Source of the DNA: Prorocentrum cordatum | Lineage: Eukaryota; Sar; Dinophyceae; Prorocentrales; Prorocentraceae | Length of the DNA: 64,000 nt | NCBI GenBank assembly: GCA_963575745.1 | Contig: CAUYUJ010012113.1 | Coordinates: 454,559 to 518,558, forward strand | Direction of reading: 5' to 3' | In this document: positions 10,479-20,153 of the stretch, one piece after another | How positions within the stretch are numbered: the first letter of the stretch is position 1 | Layout of the letters: every line of letters begins with the position of its first letter | The notes under the pieces: generated by a model | Database searches by the model: none | Told to the model about the DNA's origin: nothing | What the model saw: the letters and a program-made list of their open reading frames with translations, nothing else | Program-made: the position numbers and the translations under genes

Positions 10479-10850
10479 TCCTCGTCCTCCTCGTCCTCTC
10501 CCTCTCCCCCTCCCCCCCCTTCCCCCTCCCCCTCCTCCTCCTCCTCCTCCTCCTCCTCCTCCTCCTCCTCCTCCCCTCCTCCTGGTCCTTCTCCTCTTCC
10601 TCCTCCTCCTCCCTTCCCCTCCTCCCTCCTCCTCCTCCTCCTCCTCCCTCCTCCCTCCTCCTCCTCCTCCTCCTCCCCCCCTTCCCCCCTCCATCCTCCT
10701 TCTCCTCCTCTCATCTTCCTCCCCCCTCCTCCTCCTCCTCCGCCGCCTCCGCCTCCGCCTCCTCCTCCTCCTCGTCCTCCTCCTCCTCCTCCGGCCTCCT
10801 CCTTCCTCCTCCTCCTTCTCCTCCTCCTCCTCCGGCTCAAGCCTCTTCTC
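10192..10850. repeat. (CTC)n microsatellite, about 650 bp
   Basis: Nearly pure CTC/CCT repeats interrupted by short unique pieces (10325-10435). Long open frames on both strands here encode only Pro/Ser/Leu or Glu/Arg/Gly runs and are artefacts of the repeat. Confidence 0.92.
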
Positions 10851-11286
10851 ATATTTCTTTCTTACGACTGTGGGTGCGCAATGGACCTCCAGACCCAAGG
10901 ATACTTCTAATATGCACAGCTCGCCGTGCCGACCCGGGACGCCAATACAATGCAATTGACTCGTCCTGGCTGTTTGCATGACTCTGTCCACATTATCGCC
11001 GTACTCCTCCCCCTCTTCGAAAGAAACATGAAAGCTGCGTAAACAATCTCCAGAGGTCCGCGCAAAAATTCTGGATCGGCGCTGGACGCCACCAGCGGCG
11101 CAAGAGGCCTGGCGCGTTCCGCGCGCCAGGGATATGGGCCCTACGCCGACCCAAGAAATCCTGCGGACCTCTGATCATGCCACGTGTTCTTCTCCGAACC
11201 CCGCCACCTCCCTCCCCCCCCTCCCCCCTCCACCACCACCCCTCCCCCCCCCGCCCCCGTCGCCCCTCCCTCCTGTGGGGTGCGGC

Positions 11287-11367
11287 CTCGCCCGTCGACG
11301 CTCGGAACAACGTGATCAGGGCCCATAGGGAGTGCCGGAAGCCGCCGTGGTAGTTGAAGAACTCGCC
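11287..11367 (-). CDS. Channel pore-helix exon, duplicate b
   Basis: Identical to the exon at 12147-12227, including both splice borders. It would be the downstream of two tandem pore exons. Both open in the same phase, so they could be alternative (mutually exclusive) exons or one could be redundant. Confidence 0.65.
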
Positions 11368-11421
11368 CTGAGCCGCGGTGGCGGTCGCCGACGGGTGGCA
11401 ATCGCTGGCCTCCGCTTACGC

Positions 11422-11499
11422 GAACTCTAGTTCAGTTCTTTCGATGCTCGCGCCGTGAGCTTTTTGCATCTTTTCCAACATTGCAAAAACCAACATCGA
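11422..11499 (-). CDS. Channel S5-end exon, duplicate b
   Basis: Identical to the exon at 12282-12359, with the acceptor CTTTTCCAG and the GC donor retained. Confidence 0.62.
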
Positions 11500-12146
11500 C
11501 TGGAAAAGACGAAACATTTCAGGCCGCTCTCTCTGGGCCGCGGGGCCGCGACCGCGGTCCGCCCAGCCTGCCCCCCCCCCAAGGTGCCAGCGCTTGGTCG
11601 CTTTGGCGCGACACTCCCCGCCCACCTTCGCCGCTCCAGGGCGAGGAACGACGCTCAATGGGGGAGGGTGGGGATGAAGCGGGGAAACGGACAAGCTAGG
11701 TGCGTTCGCGTCATGCCGCGCTCTGAGCGAGGAGGGCGGCCTGCTCGCGCGTGATCCCGTACGCGGCCGAGATCGCCTCGAGGGCGTCCTGGTCGCAGGA
11801 CTCCAGCGCGGCGGCCGCCACAGAGCCGGGACCAGCAGCAAGCGCCACCGCACGCCCGTCGCCGCTACGACCACCACCAGCCTCTGCAGACGGCGGACCG
11901 TCCGCTCCAGCCGTGCCAGCCCCAGCACGAAAGCCATCGGTCCATTCGTCGTCGGTTCATCGGCGCTCGTGGCGCGTTCCGCGCGCCAGGGATATGGGCC
12001 CTACGCCGACCCAAGAAATCCTGCGGACCTCTGATCATGCCACGTGTTCTTCTCCGAACCCCGCCACCTCCCTCCCCCCCCTCCCCCCTCCACCACCACC
12101 CCTCCCCCCCCCGCCCCCGTCGCCCCTCCCTCCTGTGGGGTGCGGC

Positions 12147-12227
12147 CTCGCCCGTCGACGCTCGGAACAACGTGATCAGGGCCCATAGGGAGTGCCGGAA
12201 GCCGCCGTGGTAGTTGAAGAACTCGCC
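12147..12227 (-). CDS. Voltage-gated channel exon: pore helix and filter
   Basis: 27 codons, starting GEFFNYHGG and containing FRHSLWALITLFRASTGE. This matches the pore-helix pattern of four-domain Ca/Na-type channels: F-x3-L-x-A-L-x-T-L-F-R-x-S/A-T-G-E. The Glu of TGE occupies the filter position. Acceptor GGCTCAG|GGC, donor GAG|GCCGCA (GC type). A 54-bp intron separates it from the preceding exon and it joins in phase 0 on both sides. It sits about 25 kb downstream of the S5-start exon and 3.3 kb upstream of the turret exon. Which of the four channel domains it represents is not clear. Confidence 0.75.
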
Positions 12228-12281
12228 CTGAGCCGCGGTGGCGGTCGCCGACGGGTGGCAATCGCTGGCCTCCGCTTACGC

Positions 12282-12359
12282 GAACTCTAGTTCAGTTCTT
12301 TCGATGCTCGCGCCGTGAGCTTTTTGCATCTTTTCCAACATTGCAAAAACCAACATCGA
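12282..12359 (-). CDS. Voltage-gated channel exon: end of S5
   Basis: 26 codons, starting SMLVFAMLEKMQKAHG and ending ERTELEF. The acceptor is a good polypyrimidine site (TTTCGTCTTTTCCAG). I use a GC donor (TTC|GCGTAAG) because it keeps phase 0; the GT two bases later would shift the frame of the next exon. Fused to the exon at 37736-37826, it completes a transmembrane helix (CMILMLLL then SMLVFAML), as in S5 segments ending in a FAxxG-like motif. Here that position reads FAMLEKM, so the usual Gly is Glu. Confidence depends on the joined reading. Confidence 0.68.
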
Positions 12360-12570
12360 CTGGAAAAGACGAAACATTTCAGGCCGCTCTCTCTGGGCCG
12401 CGGGGCCGCGACCGCGGTCCGCCCAGCCTGCCCCCCCCCCAAGGTGCCAGCGCTTGGTCGCTTTGGCGCGACACTCCCCGCCCACCTTCGCCGCTCCAGG
12501 GCGAGGAACGACGCTCAATGGGGGAGGGTGGGGATGAAGCGGGGAAACGGACAAGCTAGGTGCGTTCGCG

Positions 12571-12819
12571 TCATGCCGCGCTCTGAGCGAGGAGGGCGGC
12601 CTGCTCGCGCGTGATCCCGTACGCGGCCGAGATCGCCTCGAGGGCGTCCTGGTCGCAGGACTCCAGCGCGGCGGCCGCCACAGAGCCGGGACCAGCAGCA
12701 AGCGCCACCGCACGCCCGTCGCCGCTACGACCACCACCAGCCTCTGCAGACGGCGGACCGTCCGCTCCAGCCGTGCCAGCCCCAGCACGAAAGCCATCGG
12801 TCCATTCGTCGTCGGTCAT
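12571..12819 (-). CDS. 82-codon ORF, unknown function
   Basis: Starts MTDDEWTDGFRAGAG, has an Ala/Gly/Pro-rich middle and ends DALEAISAAYGITREQAALL before a stop. The C-terminal 30 residues look like a small helical domain (faintly UBA-like), but I cannot assign it. Its 3' part is duplicated at 11711-11956, where the start codon is disrupted by one extra base and an in-frame stop. It may be the last block of the spliced-leader-bearing gene relic that begins at 13600. Confidence 0.35.
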   Translation of the reverse strand: MTDDEWTDGFRAGAGTAGADGPPSAEAGGGRSGDGRAVALAAGPGSVAAAALESCDQDALEAISAAYGITREQAALLAQSAA

Positions 12820-13622
12820 CCGTCGTCGGAGGCGTCGGCAACTGCTACTACCGCCTACTCGGGCACAATGCCCGCGCCAGCCGCCCCATCCGCCGCCAAA
12901 ACGCCAGCCTCAGCCGCAGCAGGGGCCGCCGCACGCGGCGCTGATGGCGACGCCGAAGCATTGCCGCTGGCACCGCAGGACCAGCGTCCGCAGCACTGCC
13001 GCGCCCAGGACGAAGGAGCTTGAAACATGAGGTGGATGGCCAGCAGCAGCAGCAGCAGCGTCGGCCTGCCGCACGCACCGTTGGGCCCTAGCCAAGCTTG
13101 AACAGCGCGGCCGAGACTGCAGTAAGACGAAGCGCCAAGACGAGACTACATTCGGGTGAGGACCGATCGAGAATCTCTGAGATCCGGCGGCTCTGGAGGA
13201 TGTCTCGGGCGACGGGGCCTCCTCAGAGCGTTCCAGAACGCTCCGAGAGCCTTCCAGAACGCTCTGGAGCGGATTTACGGGCTTCTGAGAAGTTCCCTGC
13301 GCCTTCCTAAGAGACACACAAAACCATGAGAAGGCCAGAGGCCTTCGGAGAAGTCCCGAGGATTTCTGAGCGGCCCTTCCCCTTCTCACTCCCCCCCTTG
13401 CTCGCCGCCGCGCCGAGACTGCAGACCTGGCGACGGCCGCCACGGTGCGCTTCGGCGCTCCCCCGACTGCGGCGCCACAGACAGCCGCTCCCGCGGGCGC
13501 GGCCAGCGGCAAGCGGTGGCACACCCCGGCCTATCGAATGCCGAGCGCGCGGCCGCCCTCACGGGTGCTCGGCGGGCCGAGAGCAACGGGCGCGCGAACG
13601 CATGAGCCAAAATGGCGACGGA
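12820..13622 (-). pseudogene. Possible retroposed gene relic behind a spliced leader
   Basis: Downstream of the relict leader at 13601-13622, minus-strand frames are open in several phases: MCHRLPLAAPAGAAVCGAAV from 13524 is an Ala-rich, transit-peptide-like start, and later frames reach 12910. No conserved domain is recognised. Direction and spacing fit one trans-spliced message of about 1 kb ending at the stop of the 82-codon ORF, but frameshifts prevent a continuous reading. Confidence 0.3.
13601..13622 (-). other. Relict dinoflagellate spliced leader, 20/22
   Basis: The minus strand reads TCCGTCGCCATTTTGGCTCATG; consensus is DCCGTAGCCATTTTGGCTCAAG. Only two positions differ. The 22-nt leader is normally added in trans and absent from genes, so a genomic copy marks a reverse-transcribed, reintegrated mRNA. 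Confidence 0.75.
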
Positions 13623-13675
13623 CGGGAAGAGGAGGAGGAGCAGGAGGAGCAGGAGGAGCAGGAGGAGAGGCGTCG
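13620..13675. repeat. GAGGAGCAG minisatellite
   Basis: Short run of GGAGGAGCA units next to the relict leader. Confidence 0.85.
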
Positions 13676-14627
13676 AGGCCCGAAGAGCCCCCCGAGGCAA
13701 CGCCCCAGCGGGGCCACTTCGTGTACCGAACTCTCCCACTAACGCATCCCACGTCCATTCCCTCGCCCCCTGCTCAGGCCCGCGATCAGGGCTGTGTGAC
13801 CTGATCCGCCAGGAGTTCGCGTGCCCATCGCTCGCCCCTACCTCGAGGGCCACGTCGACCGCGGCACCCGCGGGGGGCCGACCCCGACGCCCACGGTCGC
13901 CTGCCTGGCACCGTCGCCTGCGCCGCGAGCGTGCCGACGCTCGAGTGCCCCTCCGCCTCGACCGAGCATGCCAACTTCTCGCCGATCACCGCAGCGCTCA
14001 GCGATCACCTCGACCACCCGACACCACCATGGCGCCCAAGATGGCCCAGACCCCAGTCGGCAGCTATCACAACAAACAGTGGCATCAGCAGCAGCACCAC
14101 GGACACAATGGCGCACCCGCAGTCGCGACGATGCCCGCGGCACGGGCAGCAGCAGCTCCATGGGGCAGCAGCACCAGCAGCAATCGCAAAAGCAACAGCA
14201 GCACAGCCCCAACGTGCAACGTAGACAGTATAAGAGAAAAGAGGCGGCTGCCAACGTCGCCCCCGCGGCATTCACCGAAGCCAGAAGATAGCAGCACTGG
14301 AGCGAGCCACCCCTAATGTACCGTTACGACAGATTCCAGGAGTACTGCAATAACTGCAAATCAGACATCAACTACCTCGCTACCACCATCCAGCGGTAGG
14401 CCAACGACGACTACGACTTCGACGGGATCGTCACCAAGATCCGACTACAAAAGTCCACGCTCCTAAACTCGTACGACACAGAAGACCAGCGAAGAGAGGT
14501 CGAAAGCATGAACAACGGAACCGTCGCCCAGATGGACGACGCACAACACCGGCTGGAGGAGCTCAAGCAAAAGGCCACACTACTGGGAGATCGACATCGC
14601 CAACTAAGGCCGTGATCGACAGTAGCA
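13676..14627. other. No gene recognised
   Basis: CAG/CAC-rich sequence (14040-14220) with overlapping open frames on both strands and no conserved motif. The plus strand from 14320 on has the C/A-rich composition of the decayed ORFs at 15.8-22.4 kb, and may be the 5' part of that element, split by the TIR element. Confidence 0.35.
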
Positions 14628-14636
14628 CTCATATAG

Positions 14637-15803
14637 GAGAGAGCGTGATCCACCGCCGCTTTACTGTGGAAAATTGCCGCCCTTTTCCTCCGGAGCCCGG
14701 GGTTCCCCCCCCCTCCGAAAATCCCCCCCCCTGCTGGACCCCCCCCCTCCCCGGCACCCCCCCCCCCCTCCCTAACCCCTCCCCCCCCCCTCCCTCTCGA
14801 AAACCGGGGGGGGTCACTACGGGTTCGACCCCCCCCCTCAAAAACCGGAGGGGGGGTCACTACCGGTTCGAACCCGTCCCCACCCCCCCCACTCACCGCC
14901 AGCAAACAACTCCCGGTCCCTACCACAGTCCACACCACATCCCCCACTGTTGTTCCCAGCAACACTGTCCTCACCACCACTGTCCCCACTGGTTCCACCA
15001 CAGTCCCTATTGTCCCCACCAGTGCCCCCACCACTGTCGCACTGTCCCCGCTGTCCCCACCACTGTTCCCACCACGGTTCCACTCTCCCCACTTTCTCCA
15101 CACACCCAACCACTGCCCGACTATCCCCACTGTCCCCACTGTCCCACTGACTCCTCCGCTGTCCCACTGAACTGTTCCACTGTTCCCACCACTGTCCCCA
15201 CTGTCCCCACCACTGTCCTCACTGTACTTCTGTTCCATTGTCCCACCGCCGTCCTCGCCACCGCCTTCACCACTGTCCCCACCATCACTGTACCCTCCAC
15301 TGTCCCACTGTTTCCACCTCATTCCATTCCCACTGTCCCCACACCACTATCCCCACCACCACCGTCCCGTCCCCACTCCCCACCACTGTCCACTGTCCCC
15401 ACTGTTCCCACCATTGTCCTCACCACTGTCCCCACCACTACCGTCTCCACCACTGTCCCACTGTCCCCACCACTGTCCCTCTGTCCCCTCACCACTGTCC
15501 CCACCACCACCGTCCCCACCACTGTCCGCACCCCCCCTCGGTTTTCGAGGGGGGGGGGGGGTTCGAACCGGTAGTGACCCCCCCTGGTTTGCGAGGGAGG
15601 CGGGGGCGGGGAGGGGAGGGGTTCGAACCGGCAGTGACACCCCCCCCCTTTTCATGATGAACTGGGGGGGGGGGGGGAGGGGTTCGAACCGGTAGTTGAC
15701 CCCCCCTGGTTTTCCGGAGGGGAGGGGGGAGGGGGGGGGGAGGGGTTCGAACCGGTAGTGACCCCCCCTGGTTTTCCGCCAGCAGCGGTAGAACACGCTG
15801 TTT
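14637..15803. mobile_element. Non-autonomous TIR element, copy 1
   Basis: Imperfect terminal inverted repeats: left GAGAGAGCGTGATCCACCGC, right end (reverse strand) AAACAGCGTGTTCTACCGC. They are flanked by a perfect 9-bp duplication CTCATATAG at 14628-14636 and 15804-15812. The body encodes nothing: C-runs, units containing GGTTCGAACCGGTAGTGACC, and a central minisatellite (14930-15530) of ACCACTGTCCCC-like units. A near-full second copy lies inverted at 25938-27077. An 8-9 bp target duplication fits hAT-like or Mutator-like transposases; none is encoded here. Confidence 0.75.
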
Positions 15804-16378
15804 CTCATATAGACATCGACATGGGACACCAGGAAGCCATCTTCCCCAAGGGCGAACAAGCAAGAGACGGGAAGGATGGATGGGGCACAACTTACCGACG
15901 CCTCCTTCGTAGACGACATGAACGCTTACGCCCGCATGCGGCACGACGCTGCACATGACATCATCAGCACGGCCAAGACGCTCTCCAAAATCATACTCAA
16001 CTTGACCATGGCCCATGGCATGCGACTCCACGCCAAAACAAACCAACATTATGCGACTCCTGCATGGGCACCAGAGCAGAACAACGAAGGAGCAACTCGC
16101 CAAAGACAACATCACAAATATAGAAGACGAGCACATCAGCGAACCAATCGAGCTTGTCAACCACCAGATATCGCTGGATACCGCAATATACGACGGAGGG
16201 CATTGTCCAGACATACAGCAGAAAATCTCAGAAAGGCCACAACGAGCAGGGCTCCACCACGCAGGTCTACAAGCGAAGACAGCTGAGCATCGACAACAAG
16301 ACCCTTCTCAACGATGCGCTGACCAACTCGGTCCTCCGCTACAAGTCACAAATCTGGAACACTCTGAGACGGGGGTAG
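15786..16378 (+). pseudogene. Reverse-transcriptase remnant (LINE-like)
   Basis: Frame at 15876 reads LTDASFVDDMNAYARM, with FVDD as the probable motif C (Y/F-x-D-D), followed by AKTLSKIILNLTMAHGMRLH, typical of the helix after motif C. Another frame further on reads LLNDALTNSVLRYKSQIWNT, resembling the post-RT region of non-LTR elements. The palm N-terminal motifs are missing because the TIR element cuts the ORF upstream. Two or three frameshifts show decay. Confidence 0.5.
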
Positions 16379-16664
16379 CTCCATTGCATCGAGACCGATG
16401 CCTGAAGGGATACAAGATGGCAGCTTGATGCAAGGCCAACAACCACGACCACCAGAAAGTAAACAACGGCAGTATTCGTACTGAAGTCAGATGACCGGAT
16501 GCAAACATCTCTATGCGCATCTTCAGGCTACGACAGCTATCGAGACTGCTACAACACGCCCCAGATGCCTCGACGACAACACAAACTACACCCTACCGTA
16601 GCTCGACCCTGTCCTCAGCGCAATTCGCCGGGCGCCCCAGATCTTCGCGGCACAGCTTAAGACC

Positions 16665-17045
16665 GTGACACAGCGCCACGCACGACGCAACCTTGACCAG
16701 GAGCACCGACGACAATGGCACAACAACTTGCGACCTTACCAAGACAATGACTTTGTCCCACAATTCACGAACGACGACATCCACAACGACAAGACAATCA
16801 TGTGTTACGAATGTGGTGCCACCTCTACGAGATCAACGGAATTCACGTCCACATGGGAAAAACACCACCCAACAGACTACCACCCAAACCAGGTGGGCTC
16901 ATGGGAAAGGTGCCTGAGATGCTCCAACGAACACCCCGCATTTGGAAGACTCGTGAAGAACCTACTCGCGTGCACTGCATGCGCGGCACCCTGGAAACGA
17001 AACACAGACAGGCACGTCGAAGCAACTACGGAAACAAACAGATAA
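16665..17045 (+). CDS. Zinc-finger-like ORF, probable retroelement C-terminus
   Basis: Contains MCYECGATSTR, then EKHHPTDYH, then ERCLRCSNEH and LLACTACAAPW: several C-x2-C pairs and a His pair at spacing suitable for zinc binding. It follows the RT remnant on the same strand by 290 bp, so it is probably the nucleic-acid-binding tail of the same element. Codons are C- and A-rich, as in the neighbouring frames. Confidence 0.4.
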   Translation: MTQRHARRNLDQEHRRQWHNNLRPYQDNDFVPQFTNDDIHNDKTIMCYECGATSTRSTEFTSTWEKHHPTDYHPNQVGSWERCLRCSNEHPAFGRLVKNLLACTACAAPWKRNTDRHVEATTETNR

Positions 17046-18702
17046 ACCATACGAAACGAGCAAGGAGCCAACATCATTGCTGGACGGCCCCCACTGCACG
17101 CACACACCGCCAGCTACAAGACTGACATACCGCCGCTGTGCATCCAGGGCCACGAGGCTACAAGAATAATGCCCATACCTGCTACAGCACCGGTGGAACC
17201 AAGACCAGACCCGACGCCAATACCCCGACCGACAGGCACTTCGAGACAGGTCATCCTACGCATCAGCAGCGGACGCAGACGCAATGGTGATGCGCAGCAA
17301 GGGGTAGAATACCTCAACCCCAACGACAACAACATCAGAACGCCTTCCACCGACATCGCCCGCGACGAGATCACGGGCGACCTCGCGACATGGGACGCCG
17401 TGCAGTTCTGAAGATACCAACTACTACGCGGCCGCGTGGCCGCCATTATAGCTGGACCACCACGCGAGACATGGGGCGGATACTAGGCGCGACCTCTGAG
17501 GAGCCGACAACAACCTCGGGGGCTACCGTACCTGCCTCTGAAGCAGTTGGAACAACTACATAGCGATGGCCAGCTACTGCGTGCAAATATTCTCCTCGCA
17601 TACATGTGCATCAACGCGACGGCCCCCATAATCGTGGACCACCTCGCCGCAGTCAACGACGGGAGAGATACAGCAAACTGTTGGCTACTACCAGAGATGA
17701 CAAACATGGTCGGTTGCGATGGGGTGGACCTTAGTACCTTCGACCCATGCGTGACTGGGCATACAGCCGCGAGACCGGCTACATGATTCACAATAAGGTA
17801 CCAGAAATACGACGGACGATAGCACTACTACCCAACCACGGAAGACGCAATCGTCGCACGGGGCACCACTACCATTCAACTGGACGCAGCAACGACGGCT
17901 GTGGGAAAGAACTCCCTCCAGGAACCACACCAACGAGATGTGCAGACGACTGGCTCATAGCACCATGGACGCTATTCACCACGGGTGGACACAGCCATGA
18001 GACTGCGAAAGCTGGGTGATGGAAGGCGACGCGATGAACTTCTACATCCCGCTGGACCCGTACTACTGCGTCTAACGCAGCAACATACTTTCGACCGAGT
18101 ACCTCAGGGGGCAATAGGCACGCCAGGCTGACGATGGGTGGTGGCCATCCCGGACTGCGCGGGCCACGGCGGCCCATTGCTTTGGATACAGACAGCGCCC
18201 TCAGCAATTGTTTTTGCGCGCCCCACCGCGGCGCCCGATCGCCTACCCAGTGTGTTTATATAAAAACGTTACCCCCCCCATCACATCACTCGATAACAAC
18301 GCCTGGCATAGCACCAGCCGTAGCGCAGCTTCGGCCAAAGAGCTAAGCCCACGCTGACCAGCGCGCCCCTGGCGCATCCATTGCCGGGCGCTGCGCGCCA
18401 TGAAGCCTCCCCTGGATCGACATCCCCAGCGGCTTACAATACCTCGACAATATCAAGACGAAGACATTTGGATCCCTGCAGGCGTCTTCGGCCAACTACC
18501 GAAGGTCATCGACATCGAAGAAGCCAAGCTCCACTGAAACCAACGGAGTTAAGGACCTAGGCTACGCCAACCAACAACGCGTTGCAATTACCAACGTAGC
18601 TCCATGCAAAACGCGGAGCGAGGCCACGCCTGAGCACCATCAAGAAGGAATGCCCACACTCATGCCCTACAGCAAGGGCTACGACAAAAAGAAGGCGTTC
18701 AT
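17046..18702 (+). pseudogene. Decayed plus-strand coding sequence, unidentified
   Basis: Short plus-strand frames (17169-17411, 17547-17786, 18134-18346) share the C/A-rich composition of the flanking ORFs. No motif is recognised. Confidence 0.3.
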
Positions 18703-19305
18703 ATGCTTCCTGGAGACCCCAGAGCAGAACCACAAGGAGCTACTCCTTGCACGGGCATCGTCAGGCCATCGCCAGGAGTCGACGCGTCTGACACCCTCGC
18801 GCGCAACTACACGCGCGTCTACCTCAACCTGGGTTACATCTACGTCCCCGCGGAAGTGATGGGCAGTTTCGTGCGCGCCACCTATATGCGCTGCATCACC
18901 ATCGCCTGCCTCGCCGCAACTGGGGAGAGCTGGAAGGGCAAGGCCAAGGAGAGCTGGGCAGCCGTGCTTGACAGCCTCACGGTCCATTCCAACAACGAGA
19001 CGTGGACCGATACAGACCATTGGATGGACCGACCCGATAACTGCCCGCACTACCGCTCCGCCACAAAGTATCGCGCACCAGGAGACGCCGCTGACGACCG
19101 CGACCCCAAGAAGATACCTGTCCACAACCTGGAGTGGCACGACATCCAAAGGCTGGATAGCACCGACCCACCACTGCTACAAGCTCCACCGTGGAAGAGT
19201 AAGGACGAAGACCCCTTCGCGAGCCTCAAGACCTCACGCGCCCGAAGAAAGAAGAGCATGGACATAGAGATAGCCCGAAGAGAGAAGAAGACGCGCGTGC
19301 TATAA
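18703..19305 (+). CDS. 200-residue ORF, unknown
   Basis: Contains YTRVYLNLGYIYVPAEVMGS and ends in a basic stretch (ARRKKSMDIEIARREKKTRV). No family is recognised. It lies in a row of same-strand ORFs (18.7-22.3 kb), suggesting remains of one long element ORF. There are no obvious splice borders. Confidence 0.35.
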   Translation: MLPGDPRAEPQGATPCTGIVRPSPGVDASDTLARNYTRVYLNLGYIYVPAEVMGSFVRATYMRCITIACLAATGESWKGKAKESWAAVLDSLTVHSNNETWTDTDHWMDRPDNCPHYRSATKYRAPGDAADDRDPKKIPVHNLEWHDIQRLDSTDPPLLQAPPWKSKDEDPFASLKTSRARRKKSMDIEIARREKKTRVL

Positions 19306-19372
19306 CTTCGAAGAGATAGAGCGCAAAACCATCCACAGCAGCATCGAACGATACAGCTCGAATGTATACATC

Positions 19373-20101
19373 GTGGCCAACACCGGCATCTACGACGCAC
19401 TGCACCCTGTCCCCGGGATTGGTCTACCAACCGCATATGCAAAGGACATCGTGGGAACCCGCGGAGGGGGAACACCGCGTCCGCGCGCGGACAACCACAT
19501 CCCCCCTGTCGATCGCAACCACATTACTCCACAAATAATCGGTGGATTACACGGCGACGAGACGGACCTCAGAGGACAGCGAGTACCAGTATATTTATGC
19601 CACCAACGGGAACCCGCACTCCTATCAGCATGGACGGGCACACACCGACCGCCACCACTACCTACAAAGGAGATCGACCACGTGACGATCCCAAAGCTGA
19701 GTGGACCCAACAGCGACCTCCACAAATGGCCCGCCATCGTCGGCATCGCCCTCATCGAAAACCCAGCTCAGGCACTGCAGGGATTTACCACTACCTCGGA
19801 GGCATGTACAACCAGACCTTGCGGAACCACCCACGTCCACACAGAGGCCAAGAAGTGGGAGGTCATCGTCCACCAGGTCGAGTTTACCCCAGACGGAGAT
19901 GCACTAACTGAAATAAGACAGCGGCCTGACTACGAAACACCAGGATACAAGCAACCTGCCGACATCCGATTTGGCAGCATCATGCAGGTAAAGGTCACTG
20001 TCGTCGACAACCAACCCGAGCACTATGCACACAACGCAAGGCAGTACCTCATCGAGGACGAGGAAGGTCACGGTACACGTCATCTGCTTCAACACTGCTA
20101 A
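19373..20101 (+). CDS. 242-residue ORF, unknown
   Basis: The frame is open from about 19313. The C-terminal half looks protein-like: KKWEVIVHQVEFTPDGDALT, then ADIRFGSIMQVKVTVVDNQP. Alternating hydrophobic residues suggest a beta-rich fold. No family is recognised. It is one frame away from the preceding ORF, so a frameshift may join them. Confidence 0.35.
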   Translation: MANTGIYDALHPVPGIGLPTAYAKDIVGTRGGGTPRPRADNHIPPVDRNHITPQIIGGLHGDETDLRGQRVPVYLCHQREPALLSAWTGTHRPPPLPTKEIDHVTIPKLSGPNSDLHKWPAIVGIALIENPAQALQGFTTTSEACTTRPCGTTHVHTEAKKWEVIVHQVEFTPDGDALTEIRQRPDYETPGYKQPADIRFGSIMQVKVTVVDNQPEHYAHNARQYLIEDEEGHGTRHLLQHC

Positions 20102-20153
20102 AAACTACGCAACGCAGGCTGTCAGCCCGTCAACTTGACCCAGCCCGAAGGGC

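Larger units (their letters stand above)
11111..11956. repeat. 846-bp direct repeat, copy 1
   Basis: Appears identical over its whole length to 11971-12816 (offset 860), with a 14-bp spacer. It carries one set of channel pore exons plus the 3' part of the small ORF at 12571-12819. Its left border is a hairpin (CCTGGCGCG-TTCCG-CGCGCCAGG, 11109-11131). Confidence 0.93.
11971..12816. repeat. 846-bp direct repeat, copy 2
   Basis: Second copy of the segment at 11111-11956. No difference is visible between the copies, indicating a very recent duplication, gene conversion or an assembly artefact. Confidence 0.93.

Noticed and set aside
10000-10991. Long overlapping ORFs on both strands (about 190-320 codons)
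   Set aside because: They translate a (CTC)n microsatellite into Pro/Ser/Leu or Glu/Arg/Gly runs; there is no protein-like composition.
12280-12281. GT donor (GC|GTAAGC) for the S5-end exon
   Set aside because: Although canonical, it shifts the pore-helix exon out of frame; the GC donor two bases earlier keeps the frame.
15546-15760. tRNA-like B box (GGTTCGAACC) repeated in the TIR element
   Set aside because: No A box, acceptor stem or clover-leaf; the motif is a simple palindrome within a tandem unit.
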